From: an uncultured Clostridia bacterium
Lineage (GTDB): Bacteria; Bacillota; Clostridia; UBA1381
Length of the DNA: 64,000 nt
NCBI GenBank assembly: GCA_934476075.1
Contig: CAKSNH010000002.1
Location: forward strand, 186,001-250,000
Reading direction: 5' to 3'
Below are positions 17,013 to 24,837 of the stretch, piece after piece; the first letter of the stretch is position 1; every line of letters begins with the position of its first letter. The position numbers were made by a program, and so were the translations under genes. Below the pieces are notes generated by a model. The model did not search any database. It was not told the DNA's origin and was given only the letters and a program-made list of their open reading frames with translations.

Positions 17013-17041
17013 ATTATACCATACGGGTATATCTTTTTCAA
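17013..17041 (-). promoter_or_regulatory. Minus-strand sigma-A promoter
   Basis: On the minus strand: TTGAAA (plus 17036-17041), 17-nt spacer, TATAAT (plus 17013-17018) with an upstream TGG. The predicted start near 17006 is the base before hairpin H1. The promoter is divergent from the rex promoter. Confidence 0.65.
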
Positions 17042-17135
17042 TATGACATAATGGCAATAAAAATCGGTATTAGAGAAAACGTTTTTATGAATTTTATTAA
17101 ATTGTATTTTGTTTGTGAACAATGATATTGATGTC

Positions 17136-17165
17136 TTGACCTAAATTATGAAAATGTGATATAAT
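17136..17165 (+). promoter_or_regulatory. Sigma-A promoter of rex
   Basis: TTGACC (17136-17141), 18-nt spacer, TATAAT (17160-17165), 33 nt upstream of the TTG start of rex. Confidence 0.7.
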
Positions 17166-17198
17166 AAAGTGTATAGTATTATTTTGGGAGGTAGAACT

Positions 17199-17837
17199 TT
17201 GAGTAATATGGAAAAGAAAGTTCCGGCGGTTGTTATAAAACGATTGCCGAGATATTACCGTTATCTCGGAGAACTTTTAAAGCAGGATATAACTAGAATA
17301 TCGTCCAACGCACTCAGCGAGAAAATGAATGTTACCGCATCGCAGATACGACAGGATTTTAATTATTTCGGCGGTTTCGGACAACAGGGTTACGGTTATA
17401 ATGTCGAGATACTTTATCGTGAAATAGGCGAGATTTTGGGCTTGTATGACGGGTATACAACCGTTATTATCGGAGCGGGTAATTTGGGCAGAGCATTGGC
17501 AAATCACGGTACGTTTGAAAAGCGTGGGTTTAAGCTGGTCGGAATTTTTGATAATAATGAAAATGTTATCGGCACTGAAATTAACGGCATTAAAGTGATG
17601 AATGTCAGTGAACTTGAAGAATTTACAAAGAATAATCGAGTGGACATCGGCATACTGACCGTTCCTAAGTCGGCGATTGAAGAAATGGCGGACAAGCTTG
17701 TGGAATGTGGAGTAAAGGGATTGTGGAATTTCTCATATGCAGAGCTTAAAACCACAAAGGATATTGCTGTGGAGAATGTTCATCTTTCGGATTCGCTGAT
17801 GACTTTGTCGTATAAATTAAAAAGAGAATTTGAATAA
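17199..17837 (+). CDS. rex: Redox-sensing transcriptional repressor Rex
   Basis: A 212-residue NADH/NAD+-responsive repressor. The N-terminal winged helix contains VIKRLPRYYRYLGELL, ISSNALSEKMNVTASQIRQDF and FGGFGQQGYGY. The Rossmann domain has TVIIGAGNLGRALANH. Rex represses fermentation and NADH-reoxidation genes when NAD+ is high. TTG 17199 is selected because GGGAGG lies about 7 nt upstream; ATG 17208 is too far away. The P-loop/Asp23-like gene follows after 21 nt, so the two are probably co-transcribed. Confidence 0.95.
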   Translation: MSNMEKKVPAVVIKRLPRYYRYLGELLKQDITRISSNALSEKMNVTASQIRQDFNYFGGFGQQGYGYNVEILYREIGEILGLYDGYTTVIIGAGNLGRALANHGTFEKRGFKLVGIFDNNENVIGTEINGIKVMNVSELEEFTKNNRVDIGILTVPKSAIEEMADKLVECGVKGLWNFSYAELKTTKDIAVENVHLSDSLMTLSYKLKREFE

Positions 17838-17858
17838 AATTTACAAGGGGAGAAAGTT

Positions 17859-18674
17859 ATGCGTACTATTGCATTTGTAGGTCCGAGCGGAACGGGAAAA
17901 AGTCATCGTGCTATGATGGTTGCAAGAAAATACGGTGCAGATGCAATTATCGATGACGGGCTTTTGATATCCGAAACGAAGGTTATTGCGGGGGTATCGG
18001 CAAAACGTTCGGAAACAAAGATTGCATCGGTAAAATGTGCTTTGTTTATGGACGGCACTCATGCAGAAGATGTCAGCAGGGCGATTTATGAAAATAATCT
18101 AAACTGCGTTATGTTACTCGGAACGTCGGACGGTATGGTGAATAAGATTGCCAAGGTGCTGAAATTGCCGCCGATTGAAAAGATTATAAGAATTGAAGAC
18201 GTTGCAACGGAAGAAGAAATGGAAAAGGCAAAACAGATGCGTACGGTGGAAGGAAAGCACGTTATACCTGTGCCGACCTTTGAAATACGCAAGGATTTTT
18301 CGGGATATTTTTTGCATCCGCTTAAAATTTTTCAGAGAAATCTTGATTCAAACGATGAAGTTTATACCGATGACAAATCTATTGTAAGACCGACATTCAG
18401 TTATTTGGGAGATTATACAATCTCCGACAATGTTATTTGTGAGATTGCAACGTATGTGGGCAGTCAGGTTGACGGCGTGGACAGGATAGTAAGCGTGAAT
18501 TTGAGAAACGGCGGTCACGGTGCACATATTGACGTTGTTGCATGGCTGAAATACGGAGTTAATATTATTGAAGTGAGCAGAAATGTGCAAAAGGCAATAA
18601 GACAGTCGGTGGAAGCGTATACGTCAATCAATGCACGCAGAGTGCATATTTATGTGAAAAAGCTGACGGTGTGA
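17859..18674 (+). CDS. P-loop protein with C-terminal Asp23-like domain
   Basis: A 271-residue protein combining two modules. Residues 1-110 form a P-loop NTPase-like part, with Walker A GPSGTGKS at 8-15 and IIDDGLLI as a possible Walker B-like strand. Residues about 165-271 match the Asp23/Gls24 alkaline-shock pattern: YTISDNVICEIATYVGSQVDGV, HIDVVAWLKYGVNIIEVSRN and RRVHIYVKK. Asp23 proteins associate with the membrane and respond to envelope stress. What the NTPase acts on is unknown. It lies 21 nt after rex. Fusions of this type appear to be a conserved Clostridia hypothetical, but I cannot confirm this by search. Confidence 0.7.
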   Translation: MRTIAFVGPSGTGKSHRAMMVARKYGADAIIDDGLLISETKVIAGVSAKRSETKIASVKCALFMDGTHAEDVSRAIYENNLNCVMLLGTSDGMVNKIAKVLKLPPIEKIIRIEDVATEEEMEKAKQMRTVEGKHVIPVPTFEIRKDFSGYFLHPLKIFQRNLDSNDEVYTDDKSIVRPTFSYLGDYTISDNVICEIATYVGSQVDGVDRIVSVNLRNGGHGAHIDVVAWLKYGVNIIEVSRNVQKAIRQSVEAYTSINARRVHIYVKKLTV

Positions 18675-18779
18675 TAATATATAATTGTAAAATAATGCAA
18701 TAAATTAAAACAAAATGGATAGAAATTATTTTTTTAATAAATTTTTTTATAAAAAATTTGACAGAAAATAATAAATCTC

Positions 18780-18809
18780 TTGACAATTACCGTGTTTATA
18801 CGTTATAAT
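18780..18809 (+). promoter_or_regulatory. Sigma-A promoter of rpsU
   Basis: TTGACA (18780-18785), 18-nt spacer, TATAAT (18804-18809). Both hexamers are consensus, as expected for a ribosomal protein gene. Confidence 0.82.
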
Positions 18810-18877
18810 ATATATTGTTGTGTTTTAGATATTGCACATACATCCTAGAATTGACTTGCCGAGGGGAGGGGAATACA

Positions 18878-19054
18878 GTGTCTGAAATCAGAGTTAAAGA
18901 AAATGAAACATTAGATAGTGCACTTCGTAGATTTAAACGCCAATGTGCCAAGTCAGGGGTAATGTCAGAAATCAGAAAACGTGAGCATTATGAAAAGCCT
19001 AGCGTAAGACGTAAAAAGAAATCTGAAGCTGCTCGTAAGAGAAAATTTAAATAA
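18878..19054 (+). CDS. rpsU: 30S ribosomal protein S21
   Basis: A 58-residue basic protein, of normal length for S21, which assists translation initiation in the small subunit. It shows the family pattern SEIRVKENETLDSALRRFKR and the Arg/Lys-rich tail RRKKKSEAARKRKFK. The start is GTG 18878 after GGGGAGGGG; the longer frame from 18815 includes leader sequence. rpsU-yqeY order is typical in Firmicutes. Confidence 0.96.
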   Translation: MSEIRVKENETLDSALRRFKRQCAKSGVMSEIRKREHYEKPSVRRKKKSEAARKRKFK

Positions 19055-19070
19055 TATATTTTTATTGATT

Positions 19071-19132
19071 TTATCCGTTCGCTTTGCGTGAATATCTTAA
19101 ATGGGTAAGATAGAGGATAAGCTAAATTTTTT
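19071..19132 (+). terminator. Hairpin in the rpsU-yqeY gap, possible partial terminator
   Basis: TTATCC (19071-19076) pairs with GGATAA (19115-19120), enclosing ATCTTA/TAAGAT (19094-19111). Six T follow at 19127-19132 after a 6-nt gap, so termination may be only partial. It may separate abundant rpsU expression from yqeY. Confidence 0.4.
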
Positions 19133-19167
19133 GTCGCAATACCCAATGCGGCGGATTGGAACTTATT

Positions 19168-19614
19168 ATGTCGCTCAAAGAAAGATTGGCCGATGATTTA
19201 AAATCGGCAATGAAAGATAAAGATGTTGTCCGCAAGAATGCAATACAAATGATTCGTGCAGGTGTGTTGCAAGTGGAAAAAGATAACAAGGTAACTCTTG
19301 ATGATGAAGGTATTATAGAAGTCGTTTCCAAGCAGTTAAAACAGCGTAAGGACGTACTCCCAGATTATGAAAAGAGTGGCCGAGACGATTTAATCGCCGA
19401 TTTGAAGGCGGAAATGGATGTTTTAATGCAATATTTGCCGGAGCAATTATCTCCTGAGGAGATTGAAAAGATTGTTGCGGAGGCTATAAACTCAACAGGC
19501 GCATCTTCCATGAAGGATATGGGCAAAATCATGGCGGCTGTTATGCCTAAGGTTAAAGGCAGAGCTGATGGCAAAGCTATCAACGTGGCTGCTAAGAAAC
19601 TATTGAGCTTATAA
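19168..19614 (+). CDS. yqeY: GatB/YqeY domain protein
   Basis: A 148-residue YqeY protein, of standard length. Family features are MSLKERLADDLKSAMKDKD, RKDVLPDYEKSGRDDL, LPEQLSPEEIEKIV and MGKIMAAVMPKVKGRADG. It is related to the tRNA-binding tail domain of GatB; its role is suspected to be in tRNA-dependent amidation or translation quality but is not proven. ATG 19168 is chosen; a TTG at 19156 extends the frame by four residues. Confidence 0.9.
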   Translation: MSLKERLADDLKSAMKDKDVVRKNAIQMIRAGVLQVEKDNKVTLDDEGIIEVVSKQLKQRKDVLPDYEKSGRDDLIADLKAEMDVLMQYLPEQLSPEEIEKIVAEAINSTGASSMKDMGKIMAAVMPKVKGRADGKAINVAAKKLLSL

Positions 19615-19662
19615 AATAATTTGATTATTTTATCACATAATAAAAAATATGCCGTAAGGCTG

Positions 19663-19694
19663 AGAGGGCGTTGCTTATGCAAGGCCCTCTTTTG
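19663..19694 (+). terminator. Terminator after yqeY
   Basis: AGAGGGC (19663-19669) pairs with GCCCTCT (19684-19690), with inner TTGC/GCAA, followed by a short T tract. Confidence 0.75.
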
Positions 19695-19732
19695 TTTTAC
19701 CTCAGACTATTACACAAAGGAACAAACAAGCC

Positions 19733-21838
19733 ATGAATTTTATTGAGTATTTGAAAGAAAACCACAATATAATACTTAATCCGCAGCAACAACAGGCGGT
19801 ACAGACGATTGACGGTGCGGTACTGCTGCTTGCTGTGCCCGGCAGCGGCAAAACTACGGTTGTGATAGCGAGAATAGGCAATATGATATATAATCATAAT
19901 GTGCCGCCGAGCGAGATTTTGACGCTCACATTCAGCGTTGCGGCGGCTAGGGATATGCGTGAAAGATATGTCGGCATATTCGGCGATGAATTTGCGGGTG
20001 AATTGCAGTTTAAAACAATTCACAGCTTTTGTTTTGGTGTGATACGTCAGTATGAACGTGCGATGAATACCCGTGCATTTGATGTGATAGAGAATAATTC
20101 CAAGATAATTAAGCAAATATATCTGCATCTGTACAAGGAATTTGCTGGGGAGGACACAATAAAGGAAATAGTGCAGAATATCAGCTATTGCAAGAATATG
20201 ATGTTTACAAAAGAGCAAATGGCGGATATTGATATTCCCGAATGTGAGTTTGCCGATATTTATAACGCATATGAAAATTATAAACGCCGGAACGGGCTTA
20301 TGGATTATGACGATATGCTGAATTATGCACTGATAATATTGAGAAAATACCCCGAAATATTGGGATATTATCAGAATAAATTCAGATATTTTAATGTTGA
20401 TGAGGCACAGGACACGTCTTTTATTCAGCATGAAATTATCAGATTGCTGGTGAGCAAAAACAATAATATATTCATGGTGGGCGATGAGGACCAGAGTATA
20501 TACGGTTTCCGTGCGGCGTTCCCGAAGGCACTGCTTGAATTTAAAAATACATACAAAGATGCAAAAGTGCTGCTGATGGAACAAAATTACCGTTCGACAA
20601 AACGAATAGTTGACAAAGCAAACAGATTTATCCGACAGAACAAGGACAGATATGCAAAGAATATGTTTTGTACAAACGATGTCGGAAGTATGATAAAAGA
20701 AACGGAGTTTGACGACTGCAATGAACAGTACGAATATATATGCAATTTGGCAAAGAATAAAAGTCACGATGAGAGCATTGCGGTGTTGTACCGAAATAAT
20801 GACTCGGCTGTACCGATAGTCGATATGTTTGAACATGAAAATGTACCGTTTTTTATTCGTGAAAATGTGCCTACATTTTTTACGCATTTCATTGTGAATG
20901 ATATTAAATGCTTTATAAATTTGGCTTTTGATATGGGCAATATTGATATATTTGAGCGGATATATTATAAAATGAATTGCGGTATCACAAAGAAAATGAT
21001 AGAATTTATCAAGAGCAAAAATATAAAAAATGTGTTTGAAACATTGCTTGATTATCCCGATTTGCCCGAATATACCAACGATAAAATTGTAGATATTAAA
21101 TATTGTTTTAAAAAATTGGCTGATATGAAACCGAGTACGGCGATAGAATTTATTGAGGCGGAAATGGGATATGCGACTAATTTGCGTAATCTTGCAAATA
21201 ACGGATATTCACGGGAAATATTGTTGCAGAAAATGAATGTGCTGAAAACCATTGCAGCTAAACAAGGCACTTTGACGGATTTTTTGGAAAGGCTGAATAA
21301 ACTTGAAGAAATTATGCTTAATTCGGCAATGGATAAAAATGCGGTTGTGCTGTCTACGGTACATTCAAGCAAGGGCTTGGAATTTGATAAGGTGGTTATA
21401 ATCGATGCAGTGGAGGGACAATTCCCAAACAGGGAAAGCGTCAGATTATTGGACAAGGAAAATGACAGGTCGGCATATGAGGGGGAAGTACGGCTGTTTT
21501 ATGTAGGAATGACCCGTGCAAAGAGTGAACTTGAATTTTTGACGGCGAAAATGTTAAACGGCAAAGCAATCAGAAAATCCAGATTTGTCAAATATGTTAT
21601 GTACAAACCCGAAACAAAAAAGAAATTGGTTAAAGAGATTGAGAAAGTTGCTGTTAAGGCGGTGCATATAGATATTAAAGATTATGCGGTCGGAACGAAA
21701 ATAGTGCATACCAAATTTGGTGAGGGGACAATTAAAAAGCTGGATTATGATACGGCGGTTATAGATTTTGTCCGCTGCGGTGACAAGACGCTGTCGCTTA
21801 CGATATGTGTGAAAAATAATTTGATAAAAAAGGTTTAG
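19733..21838 (+). CDS. UvrD/PcrA-like ATP-dependent DNA helicase
   Basis: A 701-residue SF1A helicase. Motif Ia context LNPQQQQAVQTIDG precedes Walker A VPGSGKTT (35-42). Walker B is NVDEAQDTS near residue 222; motif III GDEDQSIYGFRAAFP and motif IV QNYRSTKRI follow. Motif V STVHSSKGLEFDKV and motif VI LFYVGMTRAKSEL are near residues 545-595. The C-terminal KFGEGTIKKLDYDTAVIDF resembles the UvrD/PcrA tudor-like tail that binds RNA polymerase. It could be the housekeeping PcrA or a shorter paralogue. The macrodomain gene begins 10 nt after its stop codon. Confidence 0.88.
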   Translation: MNFIEYLKENHNIILNPQQQQAVQTIDGAVLLLAVPGSGKTTVVIARIGNMIYNHNVPPSEILTLTFSVAAARDMRERYVGIFGDEFAGELQFKTIHSFCFGVIRQYERAMNTRAFDVIENNSKIIKQIYLHLYKEFAGEDTIKEIVQNISYCKNMMFTKEQMADIDIPECEFADIYNAYENYKRRNGLMDYDDMLNYALIILRKYPEILGYYQNKFRYFNVDEAQDTSFIQHEIIRLLVSKNNNIFMVGDEDQSIYGFRAAFPKALLEFKNTYKDAKVLLMEQNYRSTKRIVDKANRFIRQNKDRYAKNMFCTNDVGSMIKETEFDDCNEQYEYICNLAKNKSHDESIAVLYRNNDSAVPIVDMFEHENVPFFIRENVPTFFTHFIVNDIKCFINLAFDMGNIDIFERIYYKMNCGITKKMIEFIKSKNIKNVFETLLDYPDLPEYTNDKIVDIKYCFKKLADMKPSTAIEFIEAEMGYATNLRNLANNGYSREILLQKMNVLKTIAAKQGTLTDFLERLNKLEEIMLNSAMDKNAVVLSTVHSSKGLEFDKVVIIDAVEGQFPNRESVRLLDKENDRSAYEGEVRLFYVGMTRAKSELEFLTAKMLNGKAIRKSRFVKYVMYKPETKKKLVKEIEKVAVKAVHIDIKDYAVGTKIVHTKFGEGTIKKLDYDTAVIDFVRCGDKTLSLTICVKNNLIKKV

Positions 21839-21848
21839 GAGGTATGGA

Positions 21849-22391
21849 ATGATGATTAACAGTGAAACAAAAATTGAATATATACTAGGGGATATTACAA
21901 AAGTTAATGATGTTGATGCAATAGTAAATGCGGCAAATAATACTCTGCTTGGCGGCGGTGGTGTTGACGGAGCAATCCATCGTGCGGCAGGTATGAAATT
22001 GCTTAAAGAATGTATAACACTCGGAGGTTGCAAGACAGGTGAAGCGAAAATAACAGGGGCATATAAGCTGCCTTGTAAATATATTATTCATACAGTAGGA
22101 CCTGTTTGGCACAGAGGTAAACGCAATGAAGATGAATTATTGGCAAGCTGCTATTATAATTCATTAAAAGTAGCTGAGGAAAATAAAATCCGCACTGTTG
22201 CATTTCCGTCCATATCGACGGGAATATACTCGTTCCCGACAGAAAGAGCGGCGAAAATTGCTGTCGGTACGGTGCGTGATTATGTGAAAAAACACAGCGG
22301 AGTGTTTGACAGAATAGTGTGGGTATTGTTTGACGAGAACACAAGAGATATTTATAAAGCGGAAATAGATAAAAATCCGGAATTGCTGTAA
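21849..22391 (+). CDS. Macrodomain O-acetyl-ADP-ribose deacetylase-like protein
   Basis: A 180-residue macrodomain protein, covering a single complete fold. The ADP-ribose-binding motifs are GDITKVNDVDAIVNAANN and LLGGGGVDGAIHRAAG, and ISTGIYSFPTERAAKIA forms the distal loop. This is the YmdB/MacroD-type pattern, expected to hydrolyse O-acetyl-ADP-ribose or mono-ADP-ribose from proteins. AGGAGG overlaps the uvrD-like stop region, so expression is coupled. There is no ADP-ribosyltransferase gene nearby. Confidence 0.9.
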   Translation: MMINSETKIEYILGDITKVNDVDAIVNAANNTLLGGGGVDGAIHRAAGMKLLKECITLGGCKTGEAKITGAYKLPCKYIIHTVGPVWHRGKRNEDELLASCYYNSLKVAEENKIRTVAFPSISTGIYSFPTERAAKIAVGTVRDYVKKHSGVFDRIVWVLFDENTRDIYKAEIDKNPELL

Positions 22392-22413
22392 AACAGCAGT
22401 TCCGGATTTTTTG
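22372..22413 (+). terminator. Terminator after the macrodomain gene
   Basis: AATCCGGAA and TGCTGT pair with ACAGCA and TTCCGGATT, followed by six T. The stem includes the macrodomain gene stop codon. Confidence 0.9.
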
Positions 22414-22490
22414 TTTAATTTGTAGGAATTTGCGAAAATGCAATGACGAAAAATCGAAAATGCTACATTATTCCTATGCCCACAGGCGGT
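22414..22490. repeat. 78-bp interspersed repeat, copy 2
   Basis: Second copy of the element at 14921-14998, same orientation and same context: it starts in the T run of a plus-strand terminator and ends at the stop codon of the minus-strand DUF445 gene (TAA at 22493-22491). Its internal hairpin is reduced to TTGC/GCAA, and the terminal GCC-CACA-GGC stem is kept. Confidence 0.8.
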
Positions 22491-23381
22491 TTATATAAAT
22501 ATATTTATCAGTCCGATTAAAAAACCGATTAGTGCACCTAAATTGACTATTGAATTCAATTCATTTTTCATTACGGATAACACCAAATCTTCAATGTCTT
22601 TTATGTCCATTTCGTTGACCTTGTTTTCAACTATGGTTGCAATGTCCACCTGATGCATTATATCGTTTATATTTTTTGATACCAAATTTTGATATACATC
22701 TGATAAAATATCGGAAATTTTATCGTTTGAAAGCTCAAAATTTGCAAAAATATGCGCAATGGATTTTTCTTCGGATTTAGTTATTTCGTCGCGTATAAAC
22801 GGAAGTAATTTTTCATAGCCGTGCTCAGACACATATTGGTTTACATGATTGGCGATTGGTTCTGCAAATGAATCGAGAAGTTTATCGTTCGCAAAAAGAG
22901 CAAGCATAACATTTTCCTGAATTTTGTTTTTAACTGCATTTAAACCCTCGGTCGCAATAATGTCGCCGATATTCATTTTCTCGGCAGTGGATATGATTTT
23001 TCGGCAAAGCATATCACCGAAATTGTTTTTTTCAACGGAATAGTCCTCCTCGCTGAAATAACCCGATAAATATTCCTTTAATGACTTATCGGAATTTAGA
23101 ACATTCAGAACTTTATTTATTATATTGTCCTTTATTTCATTAGACATAAATATTTTTTCCAAATCATCGTTTGTAACAAGTTTGCTGCCAATCGCAACTC
23201 CCAAAGCTTTGGCAAGCTGATTTTTTCGTTTTGGAATAATGCCCGGGGTAAAGGGTAGGGTAAAACTACCGATTTTTACAGGCTTTAATGGTCTGAAAAG
23301 CATTTTAACTGCAAGAAAATTAGTAAAATACCCGATTACAGAACCGATTATCGGTCCTGTGATAATATTTACAATATTCAT
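22491..23381 (-). CDS. DUF445 family membrane-associated protein
   Basis: A 296-residue DUF445 protein (like B. subtilis YheB). Its signature is at the N terminus: GPIIGSVIGYFTNFLAVKMLFRP and FTPGIIPKRKNQLAKALG. One hydrophobic segment is at each end (about 5-25 and 275-296), with a long helical middle rich in Asn, Asp and Lys. Function is unknown; B. subtilis YheB and YlbF-related proteins affect stress or sporulation. It lies 15 nt downstream of argH on the same strand and may be read through from it. Confidence 0.8.
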   Translation of the reverse strand: MNIVNIITGPIIGSVIGYFTNFLAVKMLFRPLKPVKIGSFTLPFTPGIIPKRKNQLAKALGVAIGSKLVTNDDLEKIFMSNEIKDNIINKVLNVLNSDKSLKEYLSGYFSEEDYSVEKNNFGDMLCRKIISTAEKMNIGDIIATEGLNAVKNKIQENVMLALFANDKLLDSFAEPIANHVNQYVSEHGYEKLLPFIRDEITKSEEKSIAHIFANFELSNDKISDILSDVYQNLVSKNINDIMHQVDIATIVENKVNEMDIKDIEDLVLSVMKNELNSIVNLGALIGFLIGLINIFI

Positions 23382-23396
23382 TATATCAACTCCGAA

Positions 23397-24767
23397 CTAT
23401 GCAAGATAAGTCTTTGCAATATTGATAGCCTTTTCAACAGTTTCTTTTGCCGGCCCGCCGATAATCTTTCTTCCGTTTACACAGGTTGTCATACTGATTG
23501 CGTCGTATATATCGTCCTCAAACATATCCGAACAAGCTTTGTACTCTTCCATTGTAAGGTCGTCAAGAGCTTTGTTGTGTTCAAGAGCATAGAATACCAT
23601 TTTGCCGACAACAGCGTGTGCCTCTCTGAACGGCAAGCCTTTTTTAACAAGATAATCCGCAACGTCGGTAGCGTTTGTAAATCCGCCCTTTGCTCCTTGC
23701 AGCATATTTTCTTTTTTAACTGTCATGGTTGAAATCATATCACAGAATACAGGCAGACAAAGCTTTACGGTGTCGATAGCGTCAAAAATAGGTTCTTTGT
23801 CCTCCTGCATATCTTTATTGTATGCAAGCGGAATACCTTTCATAGTGGTTAAAAGTCCCATCAAGTGACCGTATACACGTCCTGTTTTGCCACGGATAAG
23901 CTCGGCGACGTCAGGGTTCTTCTTCTGCGGCATAATGCTCGAACCTGTTGAATAAGCATCGTCCATTTCAACAAAAGAAAATTCGTGACTGCTCCACAAA
24001 ATAAGTTCCTCCGAGAAACGGCTAAGGTGCATCATAACAAGTGACAGACAGCTTGCAAGCTCAATGGCGAAATCCCTGTCGCTTACACCGTCAAGAGAAT
24101 TAAGCGTTACGCCGTCAAAACCCAGTTGCTCCGCTACAAATTCTCTGTCAAGAGGATAGGTAGTGCCTGCCAATGCACCGCTGCCCAAAGGCAATACATT
24201 GGTACGTCTGCGGCAATCGTCCAAACGCTCATAATCACGCTTGAACATTTCAAAATATGCCATTAAATGATGTGCAAAGGTTATAGGCTGTGCCTTTTGA
24301 AGATGAGTGTATCCCGGCATGATTGTTTCGGTGTGCTTACTTGCAAGGTCTACAAGAGTTTGCAAAGTGTGCTTTAACATATCACGGATAACTTCCGTTT
24401 CGTCCATAAGATACATTCTTATGTCAAGTGCGACTTGGTCGTTACGGCTTCTGCCTGTGTGTAAGCGTTTGCCGCTGTCGCCGATACGCTCAATCAGTAT
24501 TTTTTCGATGTTCATGTGAATATCTTCCGCATCAATTTCAAATTCGATTTTGCCGGCTTCAATATCCGCAAGAATATTTTTTAGTTCGGCAACAATCTTG
24601 TCTGCGTCCTCCTGCGGTATAATTCCCTGTCTGCCAAGCATGGTTGCGTGTGCGATACTGCCTTTTATGTCCTGCTTGTACATTCTTTGGTCAAAACGAA
24701 TAGATGAGTTGAAGTCATCTACATTTTTTGCTGTTCCTTTTTGGAAACGTCCGCCCCATAATTTCAT
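23397..24767 (-). CDS. argH: Argininosuccinate lyase
   Basis: A 456-residue enzyme of the fumarase/aspartase superfamily, releasing fumarate from argininosuccinate to make arginine. Conserved elements are KLWGGRFQKGT at the start, LHTGRSRNDQVALD, PGYTHLQKAQPITFAHH and the signature GSSIMPQKKNPD with the catalytic Ser loop. Length is normal. argG lies 70 nt upstream with a terminator-like hairpin between them. Confidence 0.96.
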   Translation of the reverse strand: MKLWGGRFQKGTAKNVDDFNSSIRFDQRMYKQDIKGSIAHATMLGRQGIIPQEDADKIVAELKNILADIEAGKIEFEIDAEDIHMNIEKILIERIGDSGKRLHTGRSRNDQVALDIRMYLMDETEVIRDMLKHTLQTLVDLASKHTETIMPGYTHLQKAQPITFAHHLMAYFEMFKRDYERLDDCRRRTNVLPLGSGALAGTTYPLDREFVAEQLGFDGVTLNSLDGVSDRDFAIELASCLSLVMMHLSRFSEELILWSSHEFSFVEMDDAYSTGSSIMPQKKNPDVAELIRGKTGRVYGHLMGLLTTMKGIPLAYNKDMQEDKEPIFDAIDTVKLCLPVFCDMISTMTVKKENMLQGAKGGFTNATDVADYLVKKGLPFREAHAVVGKMVFYALEHNKALDDLTMEEYKACSDMFEDDIYDAISMTTCVNGRKIIGGPAKETVEKAINIAKTYLA

Positions 24768-24794
24768 ATGTGGTTCAATCCTTTCAGTTTATTT

Positions 24795-24823
24795 TAAAAA
24801 AGGGGTGCTTATTGCACCCCTCA
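24795..24823 (-). terminator. Terminator or attenuator between argG and argH
   Basis: On the minus strand AGGGGTGC pairs with GCACCCCT across a 5-nt loop, followed by six T. It is downstream of argG and upstream of argH, so argH needs read-through or its own promoter. Confidence 0.85.
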
Positions 24824-24837
24824 AAGAGTTATATTAA

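Noticed and set aside
17100..17135. Possible Rex operator upstream of rex (TTTGTGAACAATG)
   Set aside because: Only one half resembles the Rex site; the second TTAACAA-type half is absent, so autoregulation is not supported.
18758..18763. Second TTGACA upstream of rpsU
   Set aside because: No -10 element at a proper distance; the consensus promoter 22 nt downstream explains expression.
19697..20887. 396-residue open frame on the minus strand
   Set aside because: It lies fully antisense to the UvrD-like helicase, has no ribosome-binding site and a translation rich in Ile, His, Tyr and Cys, typical of a shadow of an AT-rich gene.
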